Shown piece by piece: positions 36,069-47,700 of a stretch of DNA of 64,000 bases (positions are counted from its first letter, which is position 1; every line of letters starts with the position of its first letter). The DNA lies in contig PUQB01000203.1 of the NCBI GenBank assembly GCA_003024785.1, forward strand, positions 124,001-188,000, read 5' to 3'. The notes beneath the pieces were generated by a model, which was given only the letters and a program-made list of their open reading frames with translations, was not told where the DNA came from and did no database searches. The translations under genes were made by a program, and so were the position numbers. Source of the stretch: Selaginella tamariscina (taxonomy: Eukaryota; Streptophyta; Lycopodiopsida; Selaginellales; Selaginellaceae).

Positions 36069-36594
36069 AGCTTTGATTCTTTCTTTCTTATACTGTAATA
36101 ATTTTATTAATAATACAAGCGTGCTTACTTTCTTTACACACACACACACACATATATATATGTACTGTTTAAATTAAACATATTGGGATTAAAATTTAAA
36201 TTAGATAAGGTTTTAAATATAAAGGTTAAGTATAAGAATTTAATTTAAAAACATTTGGAAATGTGAAATTTATATTTAATTTAAAGAGGATTTATACAGG
36301 TTTAATTTAGACACGTTATGTTGGCTTTTCAAACCGCGAAAGAGTCGTGTGTTCGAATCCCTAGACACGAAGGGAAGAAACTGTCAACTATAAAGCATGA
36401 TTTTCTATGAAAGGTCTGCTTGTTCACAGCTCATCCACTGTCTAATCGTCATCGAGGCAGGTTCTACTTGTAGTATATATATGAATATAATAAATAACAT
36501 GTAGGTTCTTATATTAGTGGGCTCCTCTTACATAGTTACATAGTTGACTTAAGTTTCTCTCTCTCCTTGTGAAGAACACAGATTGCTCTCTCTA

Positions 36595-36822
36595 ATGGCG
36601 GGGTTAATCAAGAAGCAGTTAGCATTTGTTTTGCTAACGATCCTTGTCTTTGTAGCTATGGCGCAGACACGCGCACCTTCTCCAAGTCCGCGTCGCGCAC
36701 CTGCTCCAAGCCCTCGTCCGTCCTCAAAGGCTCCAGGTCCCTCGCCGTCTGGGAGTTTCGATCTTCCCCAAGCTTCTGCTATGGTGATTCTTATTCTTGG
36801 TCTGGTTATGCAGATGGTGTGA
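36595..36822 (+). CDS. Short arabinogalactan protein with basic Pro-rich core
   Basis: 75 residues from the ATG at 36595. Signal peptide MAGLIKKQLAFVLLTILVFV ending near AMAQ. The core is rich in SP/AP with Arg/Lys: RAPSPSPRRAPAPSPRPSSK, then APGPSPSG. The C-terminal hydrophobic tail (ASAMVILILGLVMQMV) fits a GPI signal. Single exon. Regular Ser-Pro and Ala-Pro pairs imply type II arabinogalactan on hydroxyproline. The basic core resembles a miniature Lys-rich AGP. Not a close copy of the neighbouring AG peptides. Confidence 0.82.
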   Translation: MAGLIKKQLAFVLLTILVFVAMAQTRAPSPSPRRAPAPSPRPSSKAPGPSPSGSFDLPQASAMVILILGLVMQMV

Positions 36823-37832
36823 ATATTCTTGTTGCAAATAATATTCTTTTCCATGAATAAAGCATGTTTATAATAATTTCTGGATAATTTAGGCACATTC
36901 CATTAAGCATGTTATATGAGTTTTTATCAACTGGAAGCACGCTATTTAAGTTCTGGGTTCGATTCTTATGCATTTAAGGTTAAGTTCTGGTTTCGATTCT
37001 TACCAATTCAAGGTTATTGAGTTAACCAGTTTCTAATAAGTCCAAATAAACATAATCATTATAAATAAAAATATAGTTTAAACAGCCTTGACTAGATACA
37101 TTAAGATGCATTTTTAATTAAGATACTATGAGATATTTTTAAGTTGTCAGTATCACCTCTACCTTTAGCCTTTTATGTATATCCTTGATTTAAGCTCAAG
37201 AGACCATAAGTACAATGTATACATGGTGGCGGACAAGGGAACCTTATTTCACTAAACTAATTAAACACAAGCGTCAGGAATCAACTTGTGGGAATGAATG
37301 TGGGCATGCTAGAAAAAGCTTGCCCCACCAGTCTGTAACACAGCTAGAGAATTCCACCAAACCCTAGATCACCTCCGTCAAAAGCTGGTTGAAATCAGTT
37401 TGTTAAGTATGGTAAACATTACTTTCGAAGTAACAGAACACAGAATGATTAAATATTTTTTAAATAAGCTTGTTGGTACAACCACAAATCAGATTCGATC
37501 CCGATCGTTGCTGTACACTCGCCGGATATCATGATCACCGTCCGTTCACGCAAAGCCTACCGTTTTGCCACGTACGCTGTACCGTCCAACGGCACAATGC
37601 CACGTCATGGAAGTGGAATGTTGACGGCCCCTGTCACGCGTATATTCCCCGCGTGCAGGGGAACATTCCCCGTTGTGCCAAGAAGTCGGCGTGGTAACCG
37701 CCTTATTTTTTTTCGCCTTCTTCTTTTTAAACCACGGCCCTAAATTTATAAATCCTACAAACCCCATCTCGAGGGCCTTGTTCTTGCGTCTTCTTCTTGT
37801 GCATTCTTCCGCTGTTTCTGTTCGATCGCGAG

Positions 37833-38033
37833 ATGGCGAGGTATGGAGGAGCTCTCTTTGTGGCTGCCGTGATCCTCCTCGGCGCCGTGGCGGCTTCGGC
37901 TCAGATCGATGCGCCGGCACCAGCCCCAGGACCTGACGCAGGAGCGGGATTCATCATCGGAGCGCCGGCTGCAGTGTTCATCGCTGGATTGAGCACCCTG
38001 TCGGTCCTTCTGGCAGGGATCTTGAAGATGTGA
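37833..38033 (+). CDS. Arabinogalactan (AG) peptide precursor
   Basis: 66 residues from the ATG at 37833 (gagATGGCg context). MARYGGALFVAAVILLGAVA signal peptide, cleavage near ASAQ, mature core IDAPAPAPGPDAGAG, then a hydrophobic GPI tail (AVFIAGLSTLSVLLAGILKM). GC-rich coding region in an AT-rich flank. The upstream 300 bp are GC-richer and hold ACGT elements (cacgtacg, cacgtcatgg). Classic AG-peptide organisation; likely cell-surface proteoglycan. Confidence 0.87.
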   Translation: MARYGGALFVAAVILLGAVAASAQIDAPAPAPGPDAGAGFIIGAPAAVFIAGLSTLSVLLAGILKM

Positions 38034-38620
38034 GTGCTCAGGATGCGGCACGGCGGTACTACATTGTGTTTTCTTGGCCGTGGCCGCTAGACTTTTTTGT
38101 TTTTTTTTTTTCCCTTTTATTTTGGTTTGATTTCCTTTTCTTAGTTAGTACTAAAGCAGGCTGCTTTTTGGCGATTTCTTACTACTGTGGAGACTCCGCC
38201 TGCGTATGTAACTTGATTCTTTTGAAATAATATGCTTCGGCTTTGTTAAAATTTTCTTGTTCTGTTTAGGGTTCATGATCGCCGTTGTATGTGTGCTTTT
38301 ATATTTTGATCAATATATACTCCGAATTGATATCTCTATTTCAAACGATACACTCAAAATAGTTCCTCTGGAGGACCCACAGTCCAAAATTTGTGCGTGG
38401 GTGCGAGCGCGTGCGTGTGTGTTGACGTGTATATAACATTTGTCTTCTTGTTGTCTATGAGCTTCTGGAATCTAGCGGGATCTGTCAGTATACTAAACTC
38501 AAAATAACGACTCAAGAATCAAAATGCTTAAGATGTCATACTGTGTTGCATTTCACACCCATCCGTTACTATATTAAATATCAGCATCGCTTTTTCTCTG
38601 TTTAATGCAAATATTGTCAA

Positions 38621-38701
38621 GTCAGGATGGCCGAGTTGGTCTAAGGCGCTAGTTTCAGGTACTAGTCCGCAAGGGCATGGGTTCAAATCCCATTCCTGAC
38701 A
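38621..38701 (+). tRNA. tRNA-Leu (CAG)
   Basis: Acceptor stem GTCAGGA/TCCTGAC closes at 38621 and 38700, discriminator A at 38701. D-arm GGCCGAGTTGGTCTAAGGC; anticodon stem CTAGT/ACTAG around the loop TTCAGGT, giving anticodon CAG; long class II variable arm (CCGCAAGGGC); T-arm ATGGGTTCAAATCCCAT. No intron. Confidence 0.93.
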
Positions 38702-38925
38702 AATATTAAATATAATTAAGTTTTTACTTCATATTGAAATGAATAATCACCTCTAACTTCGCTTTCTACAATACAATTGGTGAATCAAACTTGCAGCAAC
38801 GTTAAAAAAACATGTAGTGGGCTATGCAAAATGTTTTGATTGAATAATATTTAGGCACTAATGTTTTTGATGTATAATATTGCACAATATACACATGTGC
38901 ATGTTGTCGGGAAATTAAACTCCGT

Positions 38926-39851
38926 TCATCTAGTAGAAGTACATACGTATACTATAAAGTGTACTATTACACATATAAAACCTAGCCATACCAGTGTTAT
39001 ATAGAGATTCCTGGCCTTTTGCCTCCTGTAGAGTGTAGCGTCAGCTTTTGCATCGAGCTCCCCCGGAATCTTCACCAGGACATTTTTCTTAGTCACCAGA
39101 ACATTCTCCTCGGCCGCTGGAACAATCTGCACCTGTGCATAGAATTAAAACTACTACTCATTGTTATATGTATAAAGTCAAAAATACCTTGCATTTGATG
39201 CCTGCAACCTCCGCTAGAACTGCTTCATCATCATCAATATAGACCTTTTCTTTGAGCAAAGCATTAATAACCTCCTGTGTGAATGTCTACATGTAAGTAA
39301 CACACGCACACGCACACACACACACACACACACACATCTTGTTTGTGGACATCATCAACATTGATTGCCAACGGGAAAAAAATCGCCTTCAAATAGGCAA
39401 GCACTTTGGCTTCCCCCTGTCCACTTTTCAATCTTTTAACAAAGCCCTTTAGCTTATAAGCAGTCTCAATATCTGCAATCTGATTAATAAAAACAAACTA
39501 TAATACAATTTATAGCCTGTATCCGCATACCTGTTGCTTGATATTGATGAGCATGACGTCCACCTGCTTCAATACTCGTTCTCGTCCCTTCATCTTCATC
39601 ATAGTTAACATTGCACGATGATTCTTGTCCTCTCTGACTAGCTGGTATGCCGCCTCCTGGTCATTCTCAATGAGTCCGCTCAGCTGGAATCACAAAAAAC
39701 TTGTCACTGTATGCGTAAGATACACAGTAATGCTTGCGACACACAGTACCTTCTTTTGATACTGTACGAGGCGCCGCCTCTGCGTCTTAAGCGCAAGAAT
39801 TACCCGATCGACATCCGTCACGCACGGTTTCTTCCGAAAGAACTTCAACAT
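38926..39851 (-). CDS. VPS20: ESCRT-III subunit VPS20/CHMP6-like
   Basis: Minus strand, about five exons. Exon 1 (39750-39851, exactly 34 codons) reads [20 protein letters not shown], then [14 protein letters not shown], matching VPS20's conserved start. Exon 2 (39531-39683, 51 codons) has [19 protein letters not shown] and [14 protein letters not shown]. Exon 3 has [20 protein letters not shown] and ends [11 protein letters not shown] where the donor merges with a (GT)n tract. Exon 4 has [20 protein letters not shown], and the last exon starts [16 protein letters not shown]7-family helices 1-3 are recognisable. The C-terminal end (to 38926) is poorly conserved and hydrophobic, unlike normal VPS20 tails, so the 3' end is uncertain. 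VPS20 nucleates ESCRT-III on ESCRT-II in endosomal sorting. Next gene upstream on the same strand is SNF8/VPS22. Confidence 0.78.
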
Positions 39852-41045
39852 CTGCATGCTTATATAACCCTAGCTTAAGCCCTAATTTGCAATTCCTTAT
39901 TTAAAATGTTGTGGGAGACGCCATCTTGGTCAACACCCACCTTCTTATCAAAATATATTCTTAAAGAGTAGAAGTCACCCGCTCAACTCCACGTAGATTT
40001 GTCACAAGCCACAGGACACATGTCACATCGTAATCGGCCTCTCTTCGTCCTCCAATTCAGAACTGGAGTATGGCTCCTCGCTTTTCTTGTGAAACAGCCT
40101 TGTACTACAAAATTCAAAATTTAAACTCCCGCCTCTACCTTTAATTAACTCTAGCTCGCAATGATTTAATGAAGATCTGAGATCTACAGTGGGCAAATTT
40201 TGCTTCATCTCAGCTACTGTTATATCTCTAATTTGTGCCGTTCATTGTTCTCTCTTAAACACCTTGAAATGACTATATTATTGACGTGTATACATACATA
40301 GATACATAAAACCATGAGAATGCAGTTGCGGGAGACACCCTCATATAGCTTCAGTACGTATGAATATACACATTACTTAATTCAATGTTTATTGAGATAT
40401 GTTTGAGTATATAAATAGCGTGTAGTAACTTTCTATGTAGTCACGTAGAAGTCTAGGCACAGGTACATACACAAAAACACACAGGTGTTTTACATACAAC
40501 TATATGTTCCCAGCTTGCTAATCCTGATTCCTGTCTAAACAAGCAAGAGACGGAGTTCGCGGACTTTGATTCCTCCAGCTGCCTGTGTATTGCTGAGAGA
40601 GAAGATTCAATCCTATACTTTCTCTCCTCTGCGTGTGTGCATGTGCATGTGTGTGTGTGTGTGAGGGATAAGAATGTGTAACTTATTAACTTCCAGATAT
40701 GCGATCACAGCATATAAACATACTATTATGAAAGGGGCATTTGTAAGTGTCTGTCTCTGTCTACGCATACCTGTAGATCATTCATCTGATGGTATGTCAA
40801 TATTTATTATACGAAATGCCTTAGGCCCTCTCTCAAAACATACACACACACACACACCTACACACACACAAATATACAAATATAAAAATCCTTGCATGTA
40901 TGCATGTGACAATTACATTCTATGTCCCATATCCATATACACATCTATGCGTAGATAATCTTCCTAAGAAAAATACAATCAAAATTTGGAAGCTGCTTCA
41001 AAGAATTAAGAACAAGTGTGCTTTACATATTTATATTCATATCAC

Positions 41046-41088
<43 letters not shown>

Positions 41089-41104
41089 GCATATATGTTC
41101 TAGC
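39852..41104. other. Spacer between VPS20 and VPS22
   Basis: Contains 'aaccctagctta' (telobox-like, near 39866) just upstream of the VPS20 ATG, (CA)n tracts near 40640-40665 and 40840-40870, and a (TG)n run at 41047-41084. A 61-codon minus ORF at 40023-40208 has no family resemblance and is not called. Confidence 0.55.
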
Positions 41105-41411
41105 ATGTTTTCTTTACTAAACATGAGCTTCAGAGAGTTCATAAAATAAACAAAGACACTTATAAGCGATGTATCTGTGTGTATGCACATATGTGTGTGC
41201 TTGTATGATGCATATATGTTCTATGTGTATGTACTTATAGATGTACATACAACTATATGATGTATTTATTTTGATATCATATCGTATGTATGATATACTT
41301 CCAAATACATGTGTACTGACACGTCCAGGTCACATCTTGTATCAATACATCGCTTTTAAGTGTCTTTGTTTATTTAATGACTCTCTGAAGTTCATGTTTA
41401 GTACAGAAAAC
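41105..41411. repeat. Long inverted repeat in the VPS22 3' flank
   Basis: Left arm 41105-41175 and right arm 41345-41411 are reverse complements over about 67-70 bp with a few mismatches (core 'taaataaacaaagacactta'). The loop is about 170 bp. The right arm starts 3-4 bp beyond the VPS22 stop codon (41415-41417), so the 3' UTR would fold back if transcription reads through. Confidence 0.85.
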
Positions 41412-41414
41412 ATT

Positions 41415-43173
<1,759 letters not shown>

Positions 43174-43182
43174 GGATAGGAA

Positions 43183-44165
43183 TTACAACCCTCCTTTTCC
43201 TTTTGTAGAGACGTCATCGTCTTCGGCGGGGAAAATTTGAAAGTACAAACAACGATCAATAACAGAATAATTTTGGGTATATTCTGTTAAGTGCATTGTG
43301 TGACCTGCTAGAAGAACACCAGCTGCTTTGTGCAAGCCATATACTTCGCTTACCAATGAGTCGTCAAAGGATGATAATGCGTCGCAAACATCTGGCGAAA
43401 TACCTTCATTTACGACTGACTCCAAGAACGGCAGGCAGCATGGTGGAGAATTGAGCCAGCTTAGCGTATTCCACCGCTTTTATAAAATAAACTGTTCACT
43501 CCAAATCAAAAGCTTACTTTCCCCGGACGTAATACGTTGGAGCGCTACTTTTGTAAACGACGCACCACTGGGCACAGTCCTTGCATTTTCAAAACAGCTC
43601 CAACAGGATTTACAGTGACAAACTTCGGACGACAAGTTGAAAGACTTTAACACGTCGATGTAGCTTATACCGTCCGCCGTCCACCACAACTTGCGGACGA
43701 ACACGAACAGTGATCACTGCCTCGACATTCAAATGGCGGGGAGCGGACGACATAGCAGTCTTGGTTCCCTCAAGGGCACTATCGGGCTTCTTACGTTCGA
43801 TCCTATAACCTTGGGTAACACCACAGGGTCGTGATTTTCTTTCTTATCTCGTCCTTGAGGTTCCTCGGCAAAACGCTGACCGTGGAAAGAGTGCGAGAGA
43901 ACCAGAAGAGTTCTTCCTCCAAAGCTTCCACTTACTGAAACGTCTAAGCACCTGAATTAATAATCGCGGCGTCGGTTATCCATTTGCTTCGCATCTCAAG
44001 TACGTCTTCCTGTTTCCAACGCACTAGCGGCATGCAATCTACTGTGTACACCAATGACAACTTGAGCTCGTTTCACTGGACCCTTCGAGTGGATAAACAC
44101 CGTTCTTGAGCCCCAAGAGAATGTTCACCTCCAGACCATCTTTTGTTGCTGGGAAAAATGCAGCC
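43183..44165. pseudogene. Mosaic of gene fragments upstream of VPS22
   Basis: 43183-43300 is the VPS22 promoter, also present inverted at 49890-49985 ('aatgcacttaacagaatataccc'). 43330-43440 (minus: [20 protein letters not shown]) matches part of the PI4K-like gene at 49320-49450 ('ggatgataatgcgtcgcaaacatc'), in the same orientation. 43690-43710 shares 'ggacgaacacgaacag' with 49843-49858. 44091-44155 repeats ZIP4 exon sequence ('gtggataaacaccgttcttgagccccaagagaatg', source near 24226-24260). 43480-43700 holds a 74-codon minus ORF of unknown origin. No single gene spans it. Confidence 0.7.
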
Positions 44166-45122
44166 TCGGAGAACGGGCAAATGCATTCATGCACAAATTA
44201 ATATAGGTGCCAGGGACCAAAAACCTCCCGTTATACCTTTCACGGAATGGACACAAACATGAACACTGCCTGAAGCTCTGCATTCGTTTTATGGACTCGT
44301 GGTAATTAGTGCCTGGACTCGGTCAAGAAGTGAATGCGGTTACAGGGAATGCAGAGATAAGTTCACATTGAGTAGAGTGGCTTGCTTATCGTTGTCGTGT
44401 TTGCAGGTGTATGTGTGTCCGTTTGCACTTGTTCTTACTCTACCAAAGATTGATAAACGGTCTTTATGTTTTCATGTAGTTGCTTTGGTGGGAGGCCAAC
44501 GTCTATGTGTGCTACCTTCTTCCCTCAAATGTAGGAATTGGAGGGGCAAAGTGTTTTGAGACAAACAGAGATATTATTAACAACCATTAACATGTAATCT
44601 AATGAACGCCGTTAATCTAGCTTGGTCAGCTTCTTTTGTTTGTGGGATGTTTTGCTCCTTTTGCACGACTTGTGCAGCTTGTGCTTCACGGTAGGACGGA
44701 GATTAAATATAAAGCAACCGGTGTTCCTCTAGGAAGGACGTTGAAGACAAACAGACTGATATGTATATATAATAAGCTTGTAAGATGTTTTCTTAATAGA
44801 AGAGAAACTTTCTGTGATATATTTCTCTACAAGATGAACAGGCTGTTTGGAGTCAGTCCAAAGTTTCTCTATCTGTCCTGATGGCTACATCTGGTTTTAG
44901 CCATGAGACAAAGATCAAGAACATATGCAAGATGAGAGAGACACCATCATCCCATGAGACCAAGCAAGAACTAGTAAGGAAAATCACCAAAGGCTAAAGT
45001 AACATAAAAGTGATACCATGTTATATACACTACTTATATATCTGCTACCTAACTTGTAGTATAATTTCATGCCGTTCAACCAATGCATGCTCTAACAAGT
45101 AACAACCCATTAATTATGCTGC
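44166..45122 (+). other. Unassigned stretch with weak coding traces
   Basis: Plus-strand ORFs at 44299-44559 and 44636-44881 have no clear family. The phrase LHGRTEIKYKATG at about 44685-44725 faintly recalls callose synthases, but the neighbouring residues do not, so no call is made. The rest is AT-rich. Confidence 0.3.
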
Positions 45123-46462
45123 TTAACCACTGCTTACTCCAACACATGCACCATCAGCATAAGCTTTCGCAATCTCTTTTGGATTCGCACCGCCTGGAAG
45201 TAGAGTCTTTGATGTAGCTGGAACAGTATTTGCCCTTCTCGGCGTCAAGAACGTAGGTTGGGTCGAGATGTGCCATGGCCGAATCTGTTCGCATGTATTT
45301 TTCTCAGCCTTCTTCCGCACCGCAATAAGCTCGTTATGTTTAGCAAAGGTCTTCAGAACAGCGTCCCAATACTCATCTTTCTCGAGCAGTTCTCCCATAT
45401 ATTCGTTGCTTGCTTTCAAGGCTGCCAGTAGACTAACCCGTTTCCGCAGAGGTTGAACTGAAGAAATGTCTTCCTTTAAGACCTCACGTGAAACGGTCTC
45501 GCATGAGGCACATAACGCTTCGAGGAAGAGTGGGACGAATCCAGTGTAGTACTCAATGCTTGAAAGACGACGCTTAAGTTTACCGAGGACGCAGTTAGCA
45601 GCATACGTGGAGTACCTCCTGCAACAAAAAAGCATCAGAGCTTGTACAGCACATTGAACAGTTTTTACCTCATTGAAGCCCCACTTCCATAAGAAAACCA
45701 TGGTATCTCAGTAGTCCGGGTCAATATTTTGGCATTAGGACTGGTGCACCACCAGACTTTGGCACCTGTTACCAAAAGCTTCGCAAAATCGGCTGCCACT
45801 ATAGACCGATGCGAAGCGTCAAACGCCGGGTTCCCCAAGAAATCCGTGGGGTCAAATTTCTCACCACCGTCGACCAGAAAATAAAAGATCTCAGGCTCTG
45901 ACTCCTCCTTGCGCTCGTCAATGAAATCAACTGCATCTTGAATCGAACGATGTCCATAATTGCGGCTGCAACCTGTACCCAGCCATCAACCTCTTTCTTT
46001 CGTCCACCAGAAAGAAAGAAGCGCGTTCTTGACCGCCTCAATTGGGTCTATCAGAAACGTTTCCGCCCAGAGAAAAACCAGCCTACATTTCTCTTCCTCC
46101 TCGTTAGAGGTGTGCAACCACTTGTACAAAATACAAGCCATTGCTCTGAAGTCAGATGACTTACCGACGCCCTTGGGACCATATACAAGAAACTCCCTGC
46201 CTAAACCCATCTCCCAATGGACAAGCAAAGCTTCTACGCTACTTCTACCTACATAATTGAGATCCACTTCTGGCCTGGTACAAGTGCGCCCCAAACCTGG
46301 ATATGGCAGAAGAGTCGACTTCCCTGCATCACATAGATCATTCTCTGGCAGGTCCAAAATCTTCTTCACTGCATCTCTTGCTTCATCCAACGTGACATAA
46401 TCGCGGGAGCGCTTCGTACCCACAACAGCGCTCATGAAACCCCGATCCGCCCTGGAAGTCAT
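45123..46462 (-). CDS. P-loop ATPase-like protein, unknown family (STAND/AAA-like)
   Basis: Minus strand. The first segment starts at the ATG at 46462 (MTSRADRGFMSAVVGTKRSR) and has VGRSSVEALLVHWEMGLGRE then FLVYGPKGVGKSSDFRAMAC: a Walker A motif (GPKGVGKSS) after a 'YVGR' sensor-like lead, as in STAND/AAA ATPases. It meets an in-frame TGA at 45986-45988, after FWWTKERG, that cannot be spliced out by a normal intron. The same frame resumes IQDAVDFIDERKEESEPEIF then YFLVDGGEKF, a Walker B-like strand, and DFLGNPAFDASHRSIVAADF. A 47-bp intron near 45622-45668 leads to the last exon, ending GACVGVSSG at 45123. About 440 residues. The overall form recalls the P-loop modules of Crinkler/RHS-type proteins, but this is a guess. 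Head-to-head with the HAD gene at 46529. Confidence 0.55.
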
Positions 46463-46528
46463 AAACCCTAAACCTGACCTTTTTGTATTATTTATAGGGT
46501 TAACTTACTAGGGTTCAGTTTGTAGGGT
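46463..46528. promoter_or_regulatory. 66-bp bidirectional promoter with teloboxes
   Basis: This is the whole gap between the two divergent ATGs. It contains 'aaaccctaaac' beside the ATPase gene and 'tagggtt' twice on the HAD side (near 46495 and 46510). Both 5' UTRs and both promoters must lie in or overlap this gap unless they extend into the coding regions. Confidence 0.65.
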
Positions 46529-47304
46529 ATGGATATAGTTATTGATTTGGACGATACTTTAGTTAAAAACGCGGATCCCCAAACTATACATACAACATAG
46601 AACAAGATTTCTACAATCTGGTGCATGCGAGCCGTGAGTTTTTGTGTGCCCTTGTCGCAATCCCAAATGCTAGAATCCATTTCTTTAGCTCTGGTTGGGA
46701 GAGTAGGAACAAAGCTCTCGTGCGACAAATCATGGAAGATTGCAGTTTGCAGTGTAGCTACAACGTCTTTTCGGCGCATCAAATGAAGCCGATTTACAGG
46801 AAAGGTTTGCAGAACTTGGGTTTTGAAATGCAGCAGACTATCATGGTGGACAACGAATCTTGTGATGTTGCAGCTGTCGGAGAAGAAAGCAATTTCCTGC
46901 AAGTATTTTATTTCAAAACAAGTTGCGATCCCCATGACAGTAGAGTGTTAACGCTGCGCAGCGAGAACAGCTTGATTCGAGCATTGGGTTTAATAACATG
47001 GGCTATGGAGCTGTCAACAACAAGAGATTGCACATTGGTTCAAGCTTTGGTTGCGATACAATGGGACGAGAATGGGAAATATGCACATCAACGAACAAAT
47101 TCCAAACGAGTGTATGAACTTGGGCTTGCTGCGATGCAAAAAATGAATCCACAATTAGAACTGTGGTCTGACGAGAATAGTGATGAGATTTATCCTTGGT
47201 CAGAGCTGGAAGCACAAGAATCTGATGATGACTTTGATACGATTGGATTTACAAAACGAAGAATTGATAAAATAATGAAACATAGATTACCAATGGTGGT
47301 CTGA
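46529..47304 (+). CDS. HAD-superfamily (FCP1/NIF-like) phosphatase
   Basis: The ATG at 46529 gives MDIVIDLDDTLVKN with the HAD motif I DxDxT; a one-base shift between about 46560 and 46605 is needed to enter the long frame (FYNLVHASREFLCALVAIPN). Then follow motif II (IHFFSSGWESRNKAL), a candidate motif III Lys (HQMKPIYRKGLQNLGF) and motif IV (QTIMVDNESCDVAAVGEESN), all in the FCP1/NLI-interacting-factor order. The C-terminal 80 residues are acidic (ESDDDFDTIGF) and end KIMKHRLPMVV at 47304. Predicted aspartate-nucleophile protein phosphatase; substrate unknown. Intronless apart from the frame break. It shares a 66-bp promoter with the P-loop ATPase gene on the other strand. Confidence 0.7.
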
Positions 47305-47700
47305 AGTTTGAGACCAAACAACCAAGTTTTAAAAGAACATGTTCTTCTTAACTATTTCATATGTGTGTGTGTGTGTGTGAAACTATATTTTTAATTGCAT
47401 ACATTTTGAGAATTTTAACAATTGATATTAGCTTAATTTTATATTTTAAAATTAGGGTTAAGTATAATTAGATAATTTATTAAATTTACATACTATATTA
47501 AAATTCAGAAGTTAAGTTTAAAATTCACATAAGCTGATTGTTTAGGAAATCTGATATTTACAATCAACTAAAGATAGTTTATTACATCCTTGCATTCTTT
47601 CATCTTATTTTTTCAAACAGCAGCCTTCTCAATTAGAGACCCTCGCCATAACAATAATAACAACAATAATACCGAAAACAAAAAAAACCAAAACCTGCAC
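47305..47700. other. Spacer between convergent HAD and PI4K-like genes
   Basis: AT-rich, with (TG)n at 47362-47379. No coding region. Serves as 3' flank for both convergent genes. Confidence 0.6.

Larger units (their letters stand above)
34305..36125. repeat. Tandem duplication containing two AG-peptide loci
   Basis: 34305-34815 and 35547-36125 are copies. Both contain 'gatgcggtcaaatatccattaatat', 'agtgtcttctttagcataaagtattattaaaatcatgattagagc', 'aaactaaggaacgtggc', 'ggaacatgtactaca' and 'agcgccatggagttc', then an AG-peptide ORF. Between them (34815-35545) is AT-rich DNA with a (TA)n(TG)n tract at 35357-35414 and no gene. Confidence 0.85.

Noticed and set aside
36310-36370. tRNA-like T-arm 'gtgtgttcgaatccctagacac'
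   Set aside because: Only a T-loop-like sequence is present; no acceptor stem, D-arm or anticodon arm can be built around it.
37546-37920. 124-codon minus ORF across the AG-peptide promoter and start
   Set aside because: Overlaps a well-supported AG peptide on the other strand. Its Arg/Pro content comes from reading GC-rich Ala/Pro codons in antisense.
40023-40208. 61-codon minus ORF with acidic tail
   Set aside because: No recognised motif and no splice partners. Could be real but cannot be supported.
44636-44881. Callose-synthase-like phrase LHGRTEIKYKATG
   Set aside because: The similarity covers about a dozen residues only and neighbouring residues do not fit the family.
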